Below, in pieces: positions 1 to 7,101 of a stretch of 42,401 bases of DNA. This stretch comes from Mycobacterium sp. E740 (GTDB lineage Bacteria; Actinomycetota; Actinomycetes; Mycobacteriales; Mycobacteriaceae). The stretch is taken from assembly GCF_001672895.1 (NCBI RefSeq), contig NZ_LZKP01000199.1, positions 1-42,401 of the forward strand, in the 5' to 3' direction. Within the stretch, counting starts at the first letter, position 1. Each line of letters begins with the position of its first letter. The notes beneath the pieces are model-generated. The model did not search any database. It was not told where the DNA came from and was given only the letters and a program-made list of their open reading frames with translations. A program made the position numbers and the translations under genes.

Positions 1-985
1 GGGCGCGGTGCACCTCATCTGCGCGCGCGGTGATGGCGGCCAGCGGCTGAGCCAGTACCGGCCTGCTGCGCAACTGGTCGATGACGCTTTCCTCGCGGTG
101 CACCCAGTTGCGCAGCGCCTGACCCCCGCGCCGGCACAACTCGGTGACGAAGGCCTGCTCGGCCGCGGCGTCGGGAACGATCTGCTTGGCCGCGTCCGTC
201 GGCGTGGCGGCGCGCAAATCGGCGACGAGGTCGCACAGCGGGCTGTCGGGCTCGTGGCCGATGGCGCTGACCACCGGGGTGGTGCACTTGCCGATCTCCC
301 GGCACATCGTCTCGTCGGAGAACGGCAACAGGTCCTCGACGCTGCCGCCGCCGCGGGCGATCACAATCACGTCGACGTTCGGATCAGAGTCGAGTTCGCG
401 CAGCGCCTCGACCACTTGCGGGACGGTGCTGGGTCCCTGCACAGCCGTATTGCGAACCGCGAAACGGACTGCGGGCCAACGGTTCGTGGCCATGGCGATC
501 ACATCGCGTTCGGCGTGGCTGCCTCGGCTGGTGATCAGGCCGATCGTGTTGGGCAGGAACGGAATCGGGCGTTTGAGCCGCACATCGAAGAGGCCCTCGG
601 CGGCCAACAGCTGGCGCAGCCGTTCGATCCGGGCCAACAACTCGCCCATGCCTACTGCGCGAATCTGGTTGACCCGCAAGGAGAATGACCCCCGGCCGAC
701 GAAGAAGTTGGGTCGGCCCAGCATGACCACCCGGGTGCCCTCGGTAAGTTTGACCGGCGCGTTGAGCACCAGCTCGCGAGGGCAGGTCACCGACAGCGAC
801 ATGTCGAGCGACGGATCGCGCAGCGTGATGTAGGCGGTGCCGGAGTTGGGCCGCGTCGAGAGCTGAGCGACCTGACCTTCCACCCAGACGGTGCCGAGCT
901 TTTCAATCCAGCCCTTGACCAGCATCGAGACGGAGCGGACCGGATACGGGTTATCCGGGCTCTGGCCCTGCTCCGAGTCGGTCAC
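1..985 (-). CDS. xseA: Exodeoxyribonuclease VII large subunit (3' part outside window)
   Basis: Catalytic subunit of exonuclease VII, which with XseB degrades single-stranded DNA to oligonucleotides in repair. Reading leftward from a GTG at 985, the frame stays open for 328 codons to the window edge, so roughly the last fifth of a usual ~410-residue protein is missing. The N-terminal OB-fold region (about residues 15-110) contains GTAYITLRD and [17 protein letters not shown]. The catalytic region contains [12 protein letters not shown], the glycine-rich [13 protein letters not shown] and [20 protein letters not shown], all typical of XseA. The start codon overlaps the stop of the upstream gene as GTGA, so the two are probably translationally coupled. 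xseB would be expected just beyond the left edge. Confidence 0.95.
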   Translation of the reverse strand, partial: MTDSEQGQSPDNPYPVRSVSMLVKGWIEKLGTVWVEGQVAQLSTRPNSGTAYITLRDPSLDMSLSVTCPRELVLNAPVKLTEGTRVVMLGRPNFFVGRGSFSLRVNQIRAVGMGELLARIERLRQLLAAEGLFDVRLKRPIPFLPNTIGLITSRGSHAERDVIAMATNRWPAVRFAVRNTAVQGPSTVPQVVEALRELDSDPNVDVIVIARGGGSVEDLLPFSDETMCREIGKCTTPVVSAIGHEPDSPLCDLVADLRAATPTDAAKQIVPDAAAEQAFVTELCRRGGQALRNWVHREESVIDQLRSRPVLAQPLAAITARADEVHRA

Positions 986-1554
986 TTCGCGGACGCGCGG
1001 GTGATCCTGTTGGCGAGCAGGGTCTGAAACGGTGCGCGGCCCTTCGTGGCCTCTTCATAGGCCAGCAGCGCCTCGAGGTCGTCGACCCGCAGCGTGTTCA
1101 GCCGCGCGCGCAACTGCGCGAGCGTGAGCGACTCGTAATCCAGCTCGGTGACGATCTCCGGCGTCTCGGCAGTCTCGCCCGGCCCGGCCGGCGCGTCCTC
1201 GCGCTCGGCTGCCGAGGACTGCGGTTCGCCGTTGCTGAACAGCGCGAAACGGCCCTCGGTCAGGCGCTCGCCGTCGATGGAGGTGACGGTCGCGGTCTCG
1301 GAGTCGTCGACATCCTCGTCGAAGGTGGCCCACTCGGGTTGCTCGTCCTTGGGCGGGAACAGCGAGTCGAGCGCCTCGTCACCCTTGATGACCAGGTCGG
1401 CGACGTCCTGCTGCATCTTCATCACCAGGTGCGCGAGCTGACTCACGACGGTCATCGGGTACATCAGGATGGTCTGGGGGAGCTTGCGGGTTTCCTCGAA
1501 GGCGGTCACCGCCGCGCCAACCAGCAGACGGACCCCATACGGTGCGGTTGCCAT
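982..1554 (-). CDS. Lipid droplet-associated protein (Rv1109c family)
   Basis: A 190-residue actinobacterial protein matching, from memory, the family annotated as lipid droplet-associated (Rv1109c in M. tuberculosis). The N-terminus ([20 protein letters not shown]) and the next ~40 residues are amphipathic to hydrophobic without a clear transmembrane helix, which fits surface association with lipid bodies. The middle (about 68-140) is acidic and rich in E, D, S and T. The C-terminal ~50 residues form a predicted helical segment ([13 protein letters not shown]). The ATG at 1554 gives the family N-terminus; the frame runs on upstream but only as antisense to ispH. It is divergent from ispH across 66 nt and overlaps xseA by 4 nt. 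Biochemical role is not evident. Confidence 0.85.
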   Translation of the reverse strand: MATAPYGVRLLVGAAVTAFEETRKLPQTILMYPMTVVSQLAHLVMKMQQDVADLVIKGDEALDSLFPPKDEQPEWATFDEDVDDSETATVTSIDGERLTEGRFALFSNGEPQSSAAEREDAPAGPGETAETPEIVTELDYESLTLAQLRARLNTLRVDDLEALLAYEEATKGRAPFQTLLANRITRASAK

Positions 1555-1620
1555 GGCCCCCAGCCTACGGCGGGCTGCTCGGCTGGGCCGGGTGGGCCGC
1601 GAATGCGTACCCTGGGTGCC

Positions 1621-2622
1621 ATGCCGCCGACTATCAACATGGGGATCCCGGGCGCGTCCAGCTCGGTGACCGGTGGCGTTACCGGCAAGCGGGTGCTGCT
1701 GGCCGAACCGCGGGGGTACTGCGCGGGAGTGGACCGCGCCGTAGAGACCGTCGAACGTGCGCTGGAGAAACACGGCGCCCCGGTGTACGTGCGGCACGAG
1801 ATCGTGCACAACCGCCACGTCGTCGAAACCCTGGCCAAGGCCGGCGCCGTGTTCGTCGACGAGACCGACGAAGTGCCCGAAGGGGCGATCGTGGTGTTCT
1901 CCGCGCACGGGGTGGCGCCGACGGTGCATCAGACCGCCAAGGAGCGCGACCTCAAGGTCATCGACGCCACCTGTCCGCTGGTGACCAAGGTGCACAACGA
2001 GGCCAAGCGGTTCGCGCGCGACGACTACGACATCCTGCTCATCGGCCACGAGGGTCACGAGGAAGTCATCGGCACCGCCGGTGAGGCGCCCGATCACGTG
2101 CAGCTCGTCGACGGGCCGGACTCCGTCGACAACGTCACCGTCCGCGACGAGAGCAAGGTCATCTGGCTGTCGCAGACGACGCTGAGCGTCGACGAGACCA
2201 TGGAGACCGTGCGCCGGCTGCGGGAAAAGTTCCCGACGCTGCAGGACCCGCCGAGCGACGACATCTGCTACGCCACGCAGAACCGCCAGGTGGCGGTCAA
2301 GGCGATGGCTCCGGAGTGCGAGCTGGTGATCGTCGTCGGCTCGCGCAACTCGTCGAACTCGGTGCGACTGGTGGAGGTCGCGCTGGGCGCCGGGTCGGAC
2401 GCTGCCCACCTCGTGGACTACGCCGACGACATCGACCCGGCCTGGCTCGACGGGGTCACGACCGTCGGCGTCACCTCCGGTGCGTCGGTGCCGGAGATCC
2501 TCGTGCGCGGCGTGCTCGAGCGGCTGGCCGAATACGGCTACGACGTGGTGCAGCCCGTCACGACGGCCAACGAGACGCTGGTGTTCGCGCTGCCGAGGGA
2601 GATCCGCCCCGCGCGCGCTTAG
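1621..2622 (+). CDS. ispH: 4-hydroxy-3-methylbut-2-enyl diphosphate reductase
   Basis: Last enzyme of the MEP isoprenoid pathway: reduces HMBPP to IPP and DMAPP using a [4Fe-4S] cluster. The product is 333 residues. The three cluster cysteines are visible: C34 ([12 protein letters not shown]), C118 ([11 protein letters not shown]) and C216 ([13 protein letters not shown]). The active-site histidines and glutamate are in [21 protein letters not shown] and [11 protein letters not shown] (H146, E148), and the substrate-binding SRNSSNS motif is intact. The ATG at 1621 was chosen because [13 protein letters not shown] resembles the mycobacterial LytB2 N-terminus; a frame extension upstream is not supported. 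It is divergent from the lipid droplet protein gene and convergent, with a 12-nt gap, with the DUF6542 gene. Confidence 0.97.
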   Translation: MPPTINMGIPGASSSVTGGVTGKRVLLAEPRGYCAGVDRAVETVERALEKHGAPVYVRHEIVHNRHVVETLAKAGAVFVDETDEVPEGAIVVFSAHGVAPTVHQTAKERDLKVIDATCPLVTKVHNEAKRFARDDYDILLIGHEGHEEVIGTAGEAPDHVQLVDGPDSVDNVTVRDESKVIWLSQTTLSVDETMETVRRLREKFPTLQDPPSDDICYATQNRQVAVKAMAPECELVIVVGSRNSSNSVRLVEVALGAGSDAAHLVDYADDIDPAWLDGVTTVGVTSGASVPEILVRGVLERLAEYGYDVVQPVTTANETLVFALPREIRPARA

Positions 2623-2634
2623 CGCTCCGACGAA

Positions 2635-3741
2635 TCAGATGTCGTACTCCCACGCGTCGGCGTCGCGCTGAGGTGAGGTGCGGCGGCGGGTGCGGTAATC
2701 CGCGCGGTCGTCGGTCTCCTCGCCGCGGTAGCGCACCCGGGAGATCGGATGGTGCGTCCCGTTGCCGTTTCTGCCGTGGGGCTCGCGCGGCTGGTAGTCG
2801 TCGAAGCGGCGGCGACGTTCGGGCCGGTCGCCGCTTCTGTCGTAGCTCGGGCGCTCGTAGCCGGTGCGGTCGTATCCGGTCCGCTCATATCCCGTCCGGC
2901 GCTCGGCGGGAGGCGGACCGGATTGCCGCGAGCCGGACGGCCGTGGCCTGCGGCGCGGCTCGGCCGGTGATGTCGGATCGGCCAGCCTGCTGGAGCGACT
3001 GCGCCTCGGCCGCTCGGCCACCGGTTCGATGATCTCCGTCTCGGGCGGCCGCATGTGGCGCGGGCGCGGCGTGGTCCGGCTCGTCGCCCGAGCGCCGCGA
3101 TTCGACGCTGTCCGGCCGCTGCGCGCGGACCGGTTGGCGGTCTGGGACCGCTTGCGGCGGGCGGGCGCTTCGGCCTCGTCGACGGGCTTGCGCGCCACCA
3201 GCGACGCCACCGCGGCGGTCAACTTGGTCGTCACGCTGCTCAACGTCGTTGCCACGCTGCTCGTCCGCTCGGGCCGGTCGTCAGTGTCGCGCGGGGATTC
3301 GCTGCGAGTCGACCGCCCGAGGTACCAGCGCGCCAAGCCGACCAACAGGGCGGTCGCCGACGTGAAGAACATCAGTGGAAAGCGTTCGATCAGCGGATAA
3401 CCGCAGTTGATCGCGAGATCCTTCACGCCGGTGAGTTGGCCTCCGGTGAACAGGAAGTAAGCCCCCGGCACGCTGACGAAGAGAATGAGCGACGGTTGGA
3501 TGACCGCGGTGAACAGCGCATGATGCCGCACTGCCAGAACGGCCACCAGGCAGCCGAGGAAGTAGCACGTGGCGAAGACCGCGGACAGTTCCTTGCTGCC
3601 CGATCCGGCGTCGAACGCGAAGCCGATGGCCGTCAAGGTGATCGCGATCAGCACCGCACCCCAGCCGGGAACACCCGGGAAATCGGGATGCGCGGAACGA
3701 TGGTCGGCGGCCACCGCCGACCGTGCGCGCTGTGCTGACAC
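2635..3741 (-). CDS. DUF6542 membrane protein with arginine-rich tail
   Basis: A 368-residue protein with the position and layout of M. tuberculosis Rv1111c. Residues ~20-135 hold four hydrophobic segments (around GVPGWGAVLIAITLTAIGF, ELSAVFATCYFLGCLVAVLA, FTAVIQPSLILFVSVPGAYF and PLMFFTSATALLVGLARWYL), matching a DUF6542 domain. The remainder is a long basic, low-complexity cytoplasmic tail rich in R, S, T and P, including imperfect TGYDR/TGYER repeats. The GTG at 3741 gives MSAQRARSAVAADH; longer frames run antisense through ychF and are rejected. It is convergent with ispH and divergent from ychF. Function unknown; the tail could bind nucleic acid or acidic lipid, but nothing in the sequence shows this. 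Confidence 0.8.
   Translation of the reverse strand: MSAQRARSAVAADHRSAHPDFPGVPGWGAVLIAITLTAIGFAFDAGSGSKELSAVFATCYFLGCLVAVLAVRHHALFTAVIQPSLILFVSVPGAYFLFTGGQLTGVKDLAINCGYPLIERFPLMFFTSATALLVGLARWYLGRSTRSESPRDTDDRPERTSSVATTLSSVTTKLTAAVASLVARKPVDEAEAPARRKRSQTANRSARSGRTASNRGARATSRTTPRPRHMRPPETEIIEPVAERPRRSRSSRLADPTSPAEPRRRPRPSGSRQSGPPPAERRTGYERTGYDRTGYERPSYDRSGDRPERRRRFDDYQPREPHGRNGNGTHHPISRVRYRGEETDDRADYRTRRRTSPQRDADAWEYDI
2841..2900. repeat. Four 15-bp imperfect tandem repeats inside the DUF6542 gene
   Basis: Four consecutive 15-base units (2841-2855, 2856-2870, 2871-2885, 2886-2900) beginning cgtag/cgtat/catat encode the repeating TGYER/TGYDR/RPSYDR peptide in the tail of the minus-strand gene. 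The period keeps the reading frame, so copy number could vary without breaking the protein. Confidence 0.75.
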
Positions 3742-3810
3742 AGGTAGACCGTACCGGCTTTCGCTGTGTGTGGCTGTCAGCGCGGTTCGGGCGTGCCCGT
3801 TGCGGTCTCC

Positions 3811-3816
3811 TAGACT
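3811..3816 (+). promoter_or_regulatory. -10 hexamer TAGACT for ychF
   Basis: TAGACT lies 9 nt before the GTG start at 3826. It matches the mycobacterial TANNNT -10 consensus, so the transcript would begin within a few nt of the start codon (leaderless or nearly so). No clear -35 element is seen. Confidence 0.5.
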
Positions 3817-3825
3817 CTGGACTCT

Positions 3826-4899
3826 GTGAGCTTGAACCTGGGAATCGTCGGCCTGCCCAACGTCGGTAAATCGACGCTGTTCAACGCGTTGACGCGCAAC
3901 GACGTGCTGGCGGCCAACTACCCGTTCGCCACGATCGAGCCCAACGAGGGTGTCGTGCCGCTGCCCGACCCGCGATTGGCCGAGCTCGCCAAGATGTTCG
4001 GGTCGGAGAAGATCGTTCATGCGCCGGTCACCTTCGTAGACATCGCCGGGATCGTCAAGGGGGCCTCCGAAGGAGCGGGGCTGGGCAACAAGTTCCTGGC
4101 GAACATCCGCGAGAGCGACGCGATCTGCCAGGTGGTGCGAGTGTTCAGCGACGACGACGTTGCCCACGTCGACGGGCGCATCGACCCGAAGTCCGACATT
4201 GAGGTGATCGAGACCGAGCTGATCCTCGCCGATCTGCAGACGCTGGAGAAAGCGTTGCCGCGGCTGGAAAAGGAAGCCAGGACGAACAAGGACCGCAGGC
4301 CGGCACATGATGCCGCAGCGGAGGCTCAGGGGATTCTCAACGGCGGGACGACGTTGTTCGCGGCGCGCGTGGACACCGCGCCGCTGCGCGAGCTGAACCT
4401 GCTGACGACCAAACCGTTCCTGTACGTGTTCAACGCCGACGAGGCGGTGCTGACCGATGAGGCGCGCAAGTCGGAGTTGTGCGAGATGGTGGCGCCCGCC
4501 GACGCGGTGTTCCTCGACGCGAAGATCGAGGCTGAGTTGCAGGAGCTCGATGACGAGTCTGCCGCCGAGTTGCTCGAATCGATCGGTCAGACAGAACGCG
4601 GGCTGGATGCGTTGGCGCGAGCGGGTTTTCACACGCTGAAGTTGCAGACGTTTCTGACTGCGGGCCCGAAAGAGTCGCGCGCGTGGACGATTCACCAGGG
4701 TGACACCGCGCCGAAGGCCGCCGGGGTGATCCACACCGACTTCGAGAAAGGTTTCATCAAGGCCGAGATCGTGTCCTATGACGATCTGGTCGGAGCCGGG
4801 TCGATGGCCGCGGCGAAGGCGGCGGGCAAGGTGCGGATGGAAGGCAAGGACTACGTCATGGCAGACGGCGACGTGGTGGAATTCCGGTTCAACGTCTAG
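3826..4899 (+). CDS. ychF: Redox-regulated ATPase/GTPase YchF (Obg family)
   Basis: Universal TRAFAC-class P-loop NTPase that associates with ribosomes and is linked to stress responses. The product is 357 residues, the standard length. The G1/Walker A is GLPNVGKST (residues 9-17), G3 is [19 protein letters not shown], and the G4 position reads NADE (residues 203-206) rather than NKxD, the known signature of ATP preference in this family. A helical insert (about 130-170) and a C-terminal TGS domain ending in [10 protein letters not shown] follow. The GTG at 3826 directly precedes [11 protein letters not shown]. Its last ~35 bases recur downstream in degenerate form (see repeats at 6068 and 6592), so this 3' end looks like an insertion hot spot. 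Confidence 0.97.
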   Translation: MSLNLGIVGLPNVGKSTLFNALTRNDVLAANYPFATIEPNEGVVPLPDPRLAELAKMFGSEKIVHAPVTFVDIAGIVKGASEGAGLGNKFLANIRESDAICQVVRVFSDDDVAHVDGRIDPKSDIEVIETELILADLQTLEKALPRLEKEARTNKDRRPAHDAAAEAQGILNGGTTLFAARVDTAPLRELNLLTTKPFLYVFNADEAVLTDEARKSELCEMVAPADAVFLDAKIEAELQELDDESAAELLESIGQTERGLDALARAGFHTLKLQTFLTAGPKESRAWTIHQGDTAPKAAGVIHTDFEKGFIKAEIVSYDDLVGAGSMAAAKAAGKVRMEGKDYVMADGDVVEFRFNV

Positions 4900-4921
4900 T
4901 CCGAGCGGCGTCGAGCGGCCC

Positions 4922-4968
4922 TTAACTGGTTGATTGCCCTCAGTATTTGCGTGGGATCAACCATTTAA
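4922..4968. terminator. AT-rich hairpin after ychF (possible terminator or recombination site)
   Basis: The 13-base arms ttaactggttgat (4922-4934) and atcaaccatttaa (4956-4968) pair with one mismatch around a 21-nt loop. The site is 22 nt past the ychF stop, so it could end ychF transcription, but there is no T-tract and the stem is unusually AT-rich for this genome. The hairpin is carried in the repeat at 6111-6167 with a weaker left arm, which would also fit a recombinase-binding site. Confidence 0.5.
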
Positions 4969-5045
4969 CGGCGTCCTCGCGGTGTCAGTCATGTCGCGCT
5001 ACCAGTCGGGTCAAATTCGTGACGACGTTCATGTGCTACGGACGC

Positions 5046-5051
5046 TAGAAT
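5046..5051 (+). promoter_or_regulatory. -10 hexamer TAGAAT of the toxin-antitoxin operon
   Basis: TAGAAT sits 7 nt before the antitoxin ATG at 5059, which places the transcription start at or next to the A of the start codon: a leaderless mRNA. No Shine-Dalgarno sequence is present. The degraded copy at 6068-6290 keeps the promoter-like tagatt, but its start codon has become ATA. Confidence 0.6.
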
Positions 5052-5058
5052 TCTGTAC

Positions 5059-5340
5059 ATGGAAACTCTTCCGCTGGCAGAAGTGCGCGCCAATCTCTCA
5101 AAGCTGGTCGACGAGGCCGTGCGCACGCATCAGCGGATCGAAGTCACCCGGCAGGGCCGTCGCGCGGCGGTGCTTCTCAGTGCCGACGATTACGACTCGA
5201 TGATGGAGACGCTGGACATCCTCGGCGACGCAGCCGCCATGGCCGCAGTCCGGGAGGCGGACGCCGACATTGCCGCTGGGCGCCTCTACTCCGCCGACGA
5301 GGTTGAGGCGGAGCTCCGCGCGAAGGGGATCGTCAAATAG
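5059..5340 (+). CDS. Type II antitoxin, Phd/YefM-like
   Basis: 93-residue antitoxin. The N-terminal ~55 residues (METLPLAEVRANLSKLVDEA through RRAAVLLSADDYDSMMETL) are the DNA-binding Phd/YefM fold that dimerises and represses its own promoter. The C-terminal ~35 residues (rich in A, D, E) are the part that normally wraps and blocks the toxin. The ATG at 5059 is fixed by the leaderless promoter and the family N-terminus. It is followed without a gap by a RelE-like toxin frame. From memory, M. tuberculosis has a different pair (vapBC32) at this spot after its ychF homologue. Specific partner assignment is inferred from adjacency only. Confidence 0.9.
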   Translation: METLPLAEVRANLSKLVDEAVRTHQRIEVTRQGRRAAVLLSADDYDSMMETLDILGDAAAMAAVREADADIAAGRLYSADEVEAELRAKGIVK

Positions 5341-5603
5341 CGGCTTATCGGATCGAGCTGACCCGCCGCGCCCGCAGGAGTCTGTCTGAGGAACTACCCG
5401 AAGAGGTAGCGGCTGCGTGTTGGGAGTTCATCGTGAATGTACTGGCGCACAACCCGTTACGGGCTGGAAAGGCGCTGCGGGCTGACCTTGCCGGCAGGTT
5501 CTCCGCCAGGCGTGGGGATTTCAGGGTGATTTATGAAATTCACGATGACAGGGTGGTGGTTCGGGTTATCGACGTGCGTCACCGGCGAGACGTTTATCGG
5601 TGA
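5340..5603 (+). pseudogene. RelE/ParE-family toxin frame lacking a usable start codon
   Basis: An open frame of about 87 codons encodes a full RelE-like toxin: AYRIELTRRARRSLSEELP, then AHNPLRAGKALRADLAGRF, the core RRGDFRVIYEIHDDRVV and the C-terminal VIDVRHRRDVYR ending TGA at 5601-5603. RelE toxins cleave ribosome-bound mRNA, relying on basic and aromatic residues such as those in the last two motifs. Between the in-frame TGA at 5304 and codon GCG at 5340 there is no ATG, GTG or TTG; the first is a GTG at 5433, which would remove ~31 residues. Codon 5340-5342 (GCG), sharing its G with the antitoxin stop TAG, would be GTG with a single C-to-T change. So the toxin is probably silenced by start-codon loss, unless ATA (5337) or a sequencing error explains it. 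Confidence 0.75.
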
Positions 5604-5696
5604 CATGGTGGAGTTCCGCCACGAACAGAGATCGGGCGGCAAAGCCACCGCCGCTCGCTGATTCCACAGCGATCGCGGCGGCGCTAGGGTTACCCG

Positions 5697-6062
5697 ATGA
5701 TCGGTAGCGAGGATGCCGATGGTGGGGACGAAGCCGATCGGCGTACCGCTGAGATGGACAAGCGCGAGCACATCCTCAAACGACGCGAGTCAGAACAGTC
5801 GCGGCGCGAGCGGGTTTCCGACGAACGGGACCGACTGGCCGATGAACGGGACCGTATTGCCGACGATCGTGAGCAGGTGGCCGACGAGCGCGAGCGGCGT
5901 GCGGACGAGCGTGAAGGTGCCAGCGAGCAGCGTGAGCGCGAGCGATTGCAACGCGTTGCTGACAGGGAAGATCGTTCGGAAGCAGCTAGGAAAAGGGACG
6001 AGGCCGAGATTCGGCGCGCAGTGGCAGAGACACGGCGGTCGATCGATGAAAGCGACTCCTAG
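5697..6062 (+). CDS. Charged heptad-repeat coiled-coil protein
   Basis: 121 residues, extremely rich in R, E and D, with essentially no hydrophobic core segment, signal or membrane helix. Residues 42-76 are five consecutive seven-residue units (DERDRLA, DERDRIA, DDREQVA, DERERRA, DEREGAS), so the protein should form one long charged alpha-helix or coiled coil. The ATG at 5697 lies 6 nt after a TAGGGT -10 (5685-5690), suggesting a leaderless message and supporting the start. It sits between the toxin frame and the degenerate ychF-tail repeat. Similar DERDRxA-type repeats occur in actinobacterial proteins as I recall, but no function can be assigned. It could be a structural, sensor or scaffold element. 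Confidence 0.65.
   Translation: MIGSEDADGGDEADRRTAEMDKREHILKRRESEQSRRERVSDERDRLADERDRIADDREQVADERERRADEREGASEQRERERLQRVADREDRSEAARKRDEAEIRRAVAETRRSIDESDS
5820..5924 (+). repeat. 21-bp (heptad) tandem repeat region
   Basis: Five in-frame 21-base units with the pattern gacgaacgngaccgn-tggcc encode the DERDRxA heptads. Divergence among units is moderate, indicating an old expansion rather than a recent slip. Confidence 0.7.
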
Positions 6063-6067
6063 CAGCG

Positions 6068-6290
6068 CTGACGAACGGCGATCCGGTCGAATTCCGGTTC
6101 AACGTGTAGGCGAGCGGCCACTAACGGGTTGATTGCCCTCAGTATTTGCGTGTGATCAACCATTTAAGGCTTCGCTGCAGTCATGTCGAGTCGGCGCTAC
6201 TCCTCGGATGTGCTCCCAACGCTAGATTTCTGTACATAAAGACTTTTCCGCTGGCATGGGTGGGAAAGATGCGCAGAAGTAGGGCCAACG
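6068..6290. repeat. Direct repeat copy B: decayed ychF tail and antitoxin promoter/5' end
   Basis: Bases 6074-6109 still encode NGDPVEFRFNV followed by TAG, against [15 protein letters not shown] in ychF. Then come the hairpin block (6111-6167) and, after a ~28-base deletion relative to copy A, the antitoxin promoter and first codons. There ATGGAAACTCTTCCGCTGG has become ATAAAGACTTTTCCGCTGG, so no antitoxin can start here. It is a fossil duplication bracketing the toxin-antitoxin pair and the coiled-coil gene. The stretch 6063-6302 holds no gene. Confidence 0.85.
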
Positions 6291-6302
6291 GTGAGAGCAG
6301 AG

Positions 6303-6551
6303 ATGGGCGAGAAAAAGATCAGGTCGTCGGCGGGCACATCAGTCCACCGCATCCAACTGGAGGACGGCCAATTGCCTGACATGCTCAACGGGGTCAACGG
6401 GGTGGCACATCAGACGTTATTTCGGCCGACTCATATCGACCTGGAGTTCGACGTTAAAGGTGTGGTGGAGACGCGCATCTACGGCCTGGGGATCAAAGGA
6501 GACGGCACCGTGGGTGAGCGCGAGGTGGACCACCGCTGGCATCGAAAATGA
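6303..6551 (+). CDS. Hypothetical small protein
   Basis: 82 codons from the ATG at 6303 (a GTG at 6291 is in frame). The composition is protein-like (SVHRIQLEDGQLPDMLNGV, then HIDLEFDVKGVVETRIYGLG) with no low-complexity shadow signature, no membrane helix and no signal peptide. I do not recognise the family. No convincing promoter or ribosome site is visible. It lies between repeat copies B and C, so it may be the cargo of a second insertion after ychF or a degraded fragment of a longer gene. Treat as tentative. Confidence 0.4.
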   Translation: MGEKKIRSSAGTSVHRIQLEDGQLPDMLNGVNGVAHQTLFRPTHIDLEFDVKGVVETRIYGLGIKGDGTVGEREVDHRWHRK

Positions 6552-6591
6552 TCGACGGCAACCTCAAGTTGGTCAGGAGGACCGTCGGCGC

Positions 6592-6630
6592 ACAGACCGC
6601 GACGTTGTCGAGTTCCGTTCAACCTCTGAC
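6592..6630. repeat. Repeat copy C: third, more degenerate ychF tail
   Basis: This stretch (cagaccgcgacgttgtcg, agttccgttcaacctctga) aligns with the ychF end (cagacggcgacgtggtgg, aattccggttcaacgtcta) at about 31 of 38 positions with one gap. It still encodes DRDVVEFR before a frameshift. No hairpin follows it. The match is weaker than copy B but lies in the same orientation and ends another gene-sized interval. Confidence 0.5.
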
Positions 6631-6689
6631 ACCGAGGGTGAGAGTCATCGAAGCGCGCCTTGTCGGAGGTCTCGCCTAGCGTGCTTGGC

Positions 6690-7088
6690 GTGAAACTCAC
6701 TTCGATCCGCATCATCACCGCTGACGTGAAGCTACTCGTCGCGTTCTACGAGGTTGTCACTGGCGCCGCGGCGGTCTGGGCCAATGAGCTGTTCGCCGAA
6801 ATCCCCACACCGATGGGCACGCTGGCGACCGGTAGCGACAAGACCGTCCCGTTGTTCGGAGAAGGATCCGCCGAGCCGGCCGCCAACCGGAGCGCGATCG
6901 TCGAGTTCACCGTCGACGACGTCGACGCCGAATACGAGCGCCTGCGCGGTCAATTGGAAGAGGTCGTCACTGAGCCGACCACGATGCCTTGGGGCAACCG
7001 GGCATTGTTGTTCCGCGACCCCGACGGAAACCTGGTCAACTTCTTCACTCCGGTGACCGATCAGGCCCGGGCCAAGTTCGGGCTCTAG
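6690..7088 (+). CDS. VOC (glyoxalase/bleomycin-resistance) family protein
   Basis: 132-residue single-module vicinal-oxygen-chelate protein. The first beta-alpha-beta unit is KLTSIRIITADVKLLVAFYE and the second contains VEFTVDDVDAEYERLR and the hallmark LLFRDPDGNLVNFFTP. These proteins use paired modules and often a metal to act on small molecules such as glutathione adducts or antibiotics; the substrate is not evident here. The GTG at 6690 was preferred over a TTG 30 nt upstream because TAGCGT (6677-6682) lies 7 nt before it, giving a leaderless start, and because the domain begins immediately. It is the first gene after the last ychF-tail repeat and is convergent with the Crp-family pseudogene. 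Confidence 0.85.
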   Translation: MKLTSIRIITADVKLLVAFYEVVTGAAAVWANELFAEIPTPMGTLATGSDKTVPLFGEGSAEPAANRSAIVEFTVDDVDAEYERLRGQLEEVVTEPTTMPWGNRALLFRDPDGNLVNFFTPVTDQARAKFGL

Positions 7089-7101
7089 AAGCGAGTCGAC
7101 G

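Larger units (their letters stand above)
4862..5105. repeat. Direct repeat copy A: ychF tail, hairpin, antitoxin promoter and 5' end
   Basis: This segment recurs in degraded form at 6068-6290. The best block, 4912-4968, differs from 6111-6167 at about 4-5 of 57 positions. A second block contains the -10 and antitoxin start (acgctagaattctgtacat against acgctagatttctgtacat). The ychF end gaattccggttcaacg is identical in both. Copy A is the intact version, containing the real ychF stop and the real antitoxin start. Confidence 0.85.

Noticed and set aside
982..2409. Minus-strand open frame of 475 codons through ispH
   Set aside because: Upstream of 1554 it is antisense to ispH; the family N-terminus begins at the ATG at 1554.
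2635..4734. Minus-strand open frame of 699 codons
   Set aside because: Only the part from 3741 downward is the DUF6542 protein; the rest is antisense to ychF, which has full motifs on the plus strand.
5713..6132. Alternative plus-strand frame over the coiled-coil gene
   Set aside because: Serine/arginine-rich shadow; the 5697 frame has the regular heptads and a promoter at the right distance.
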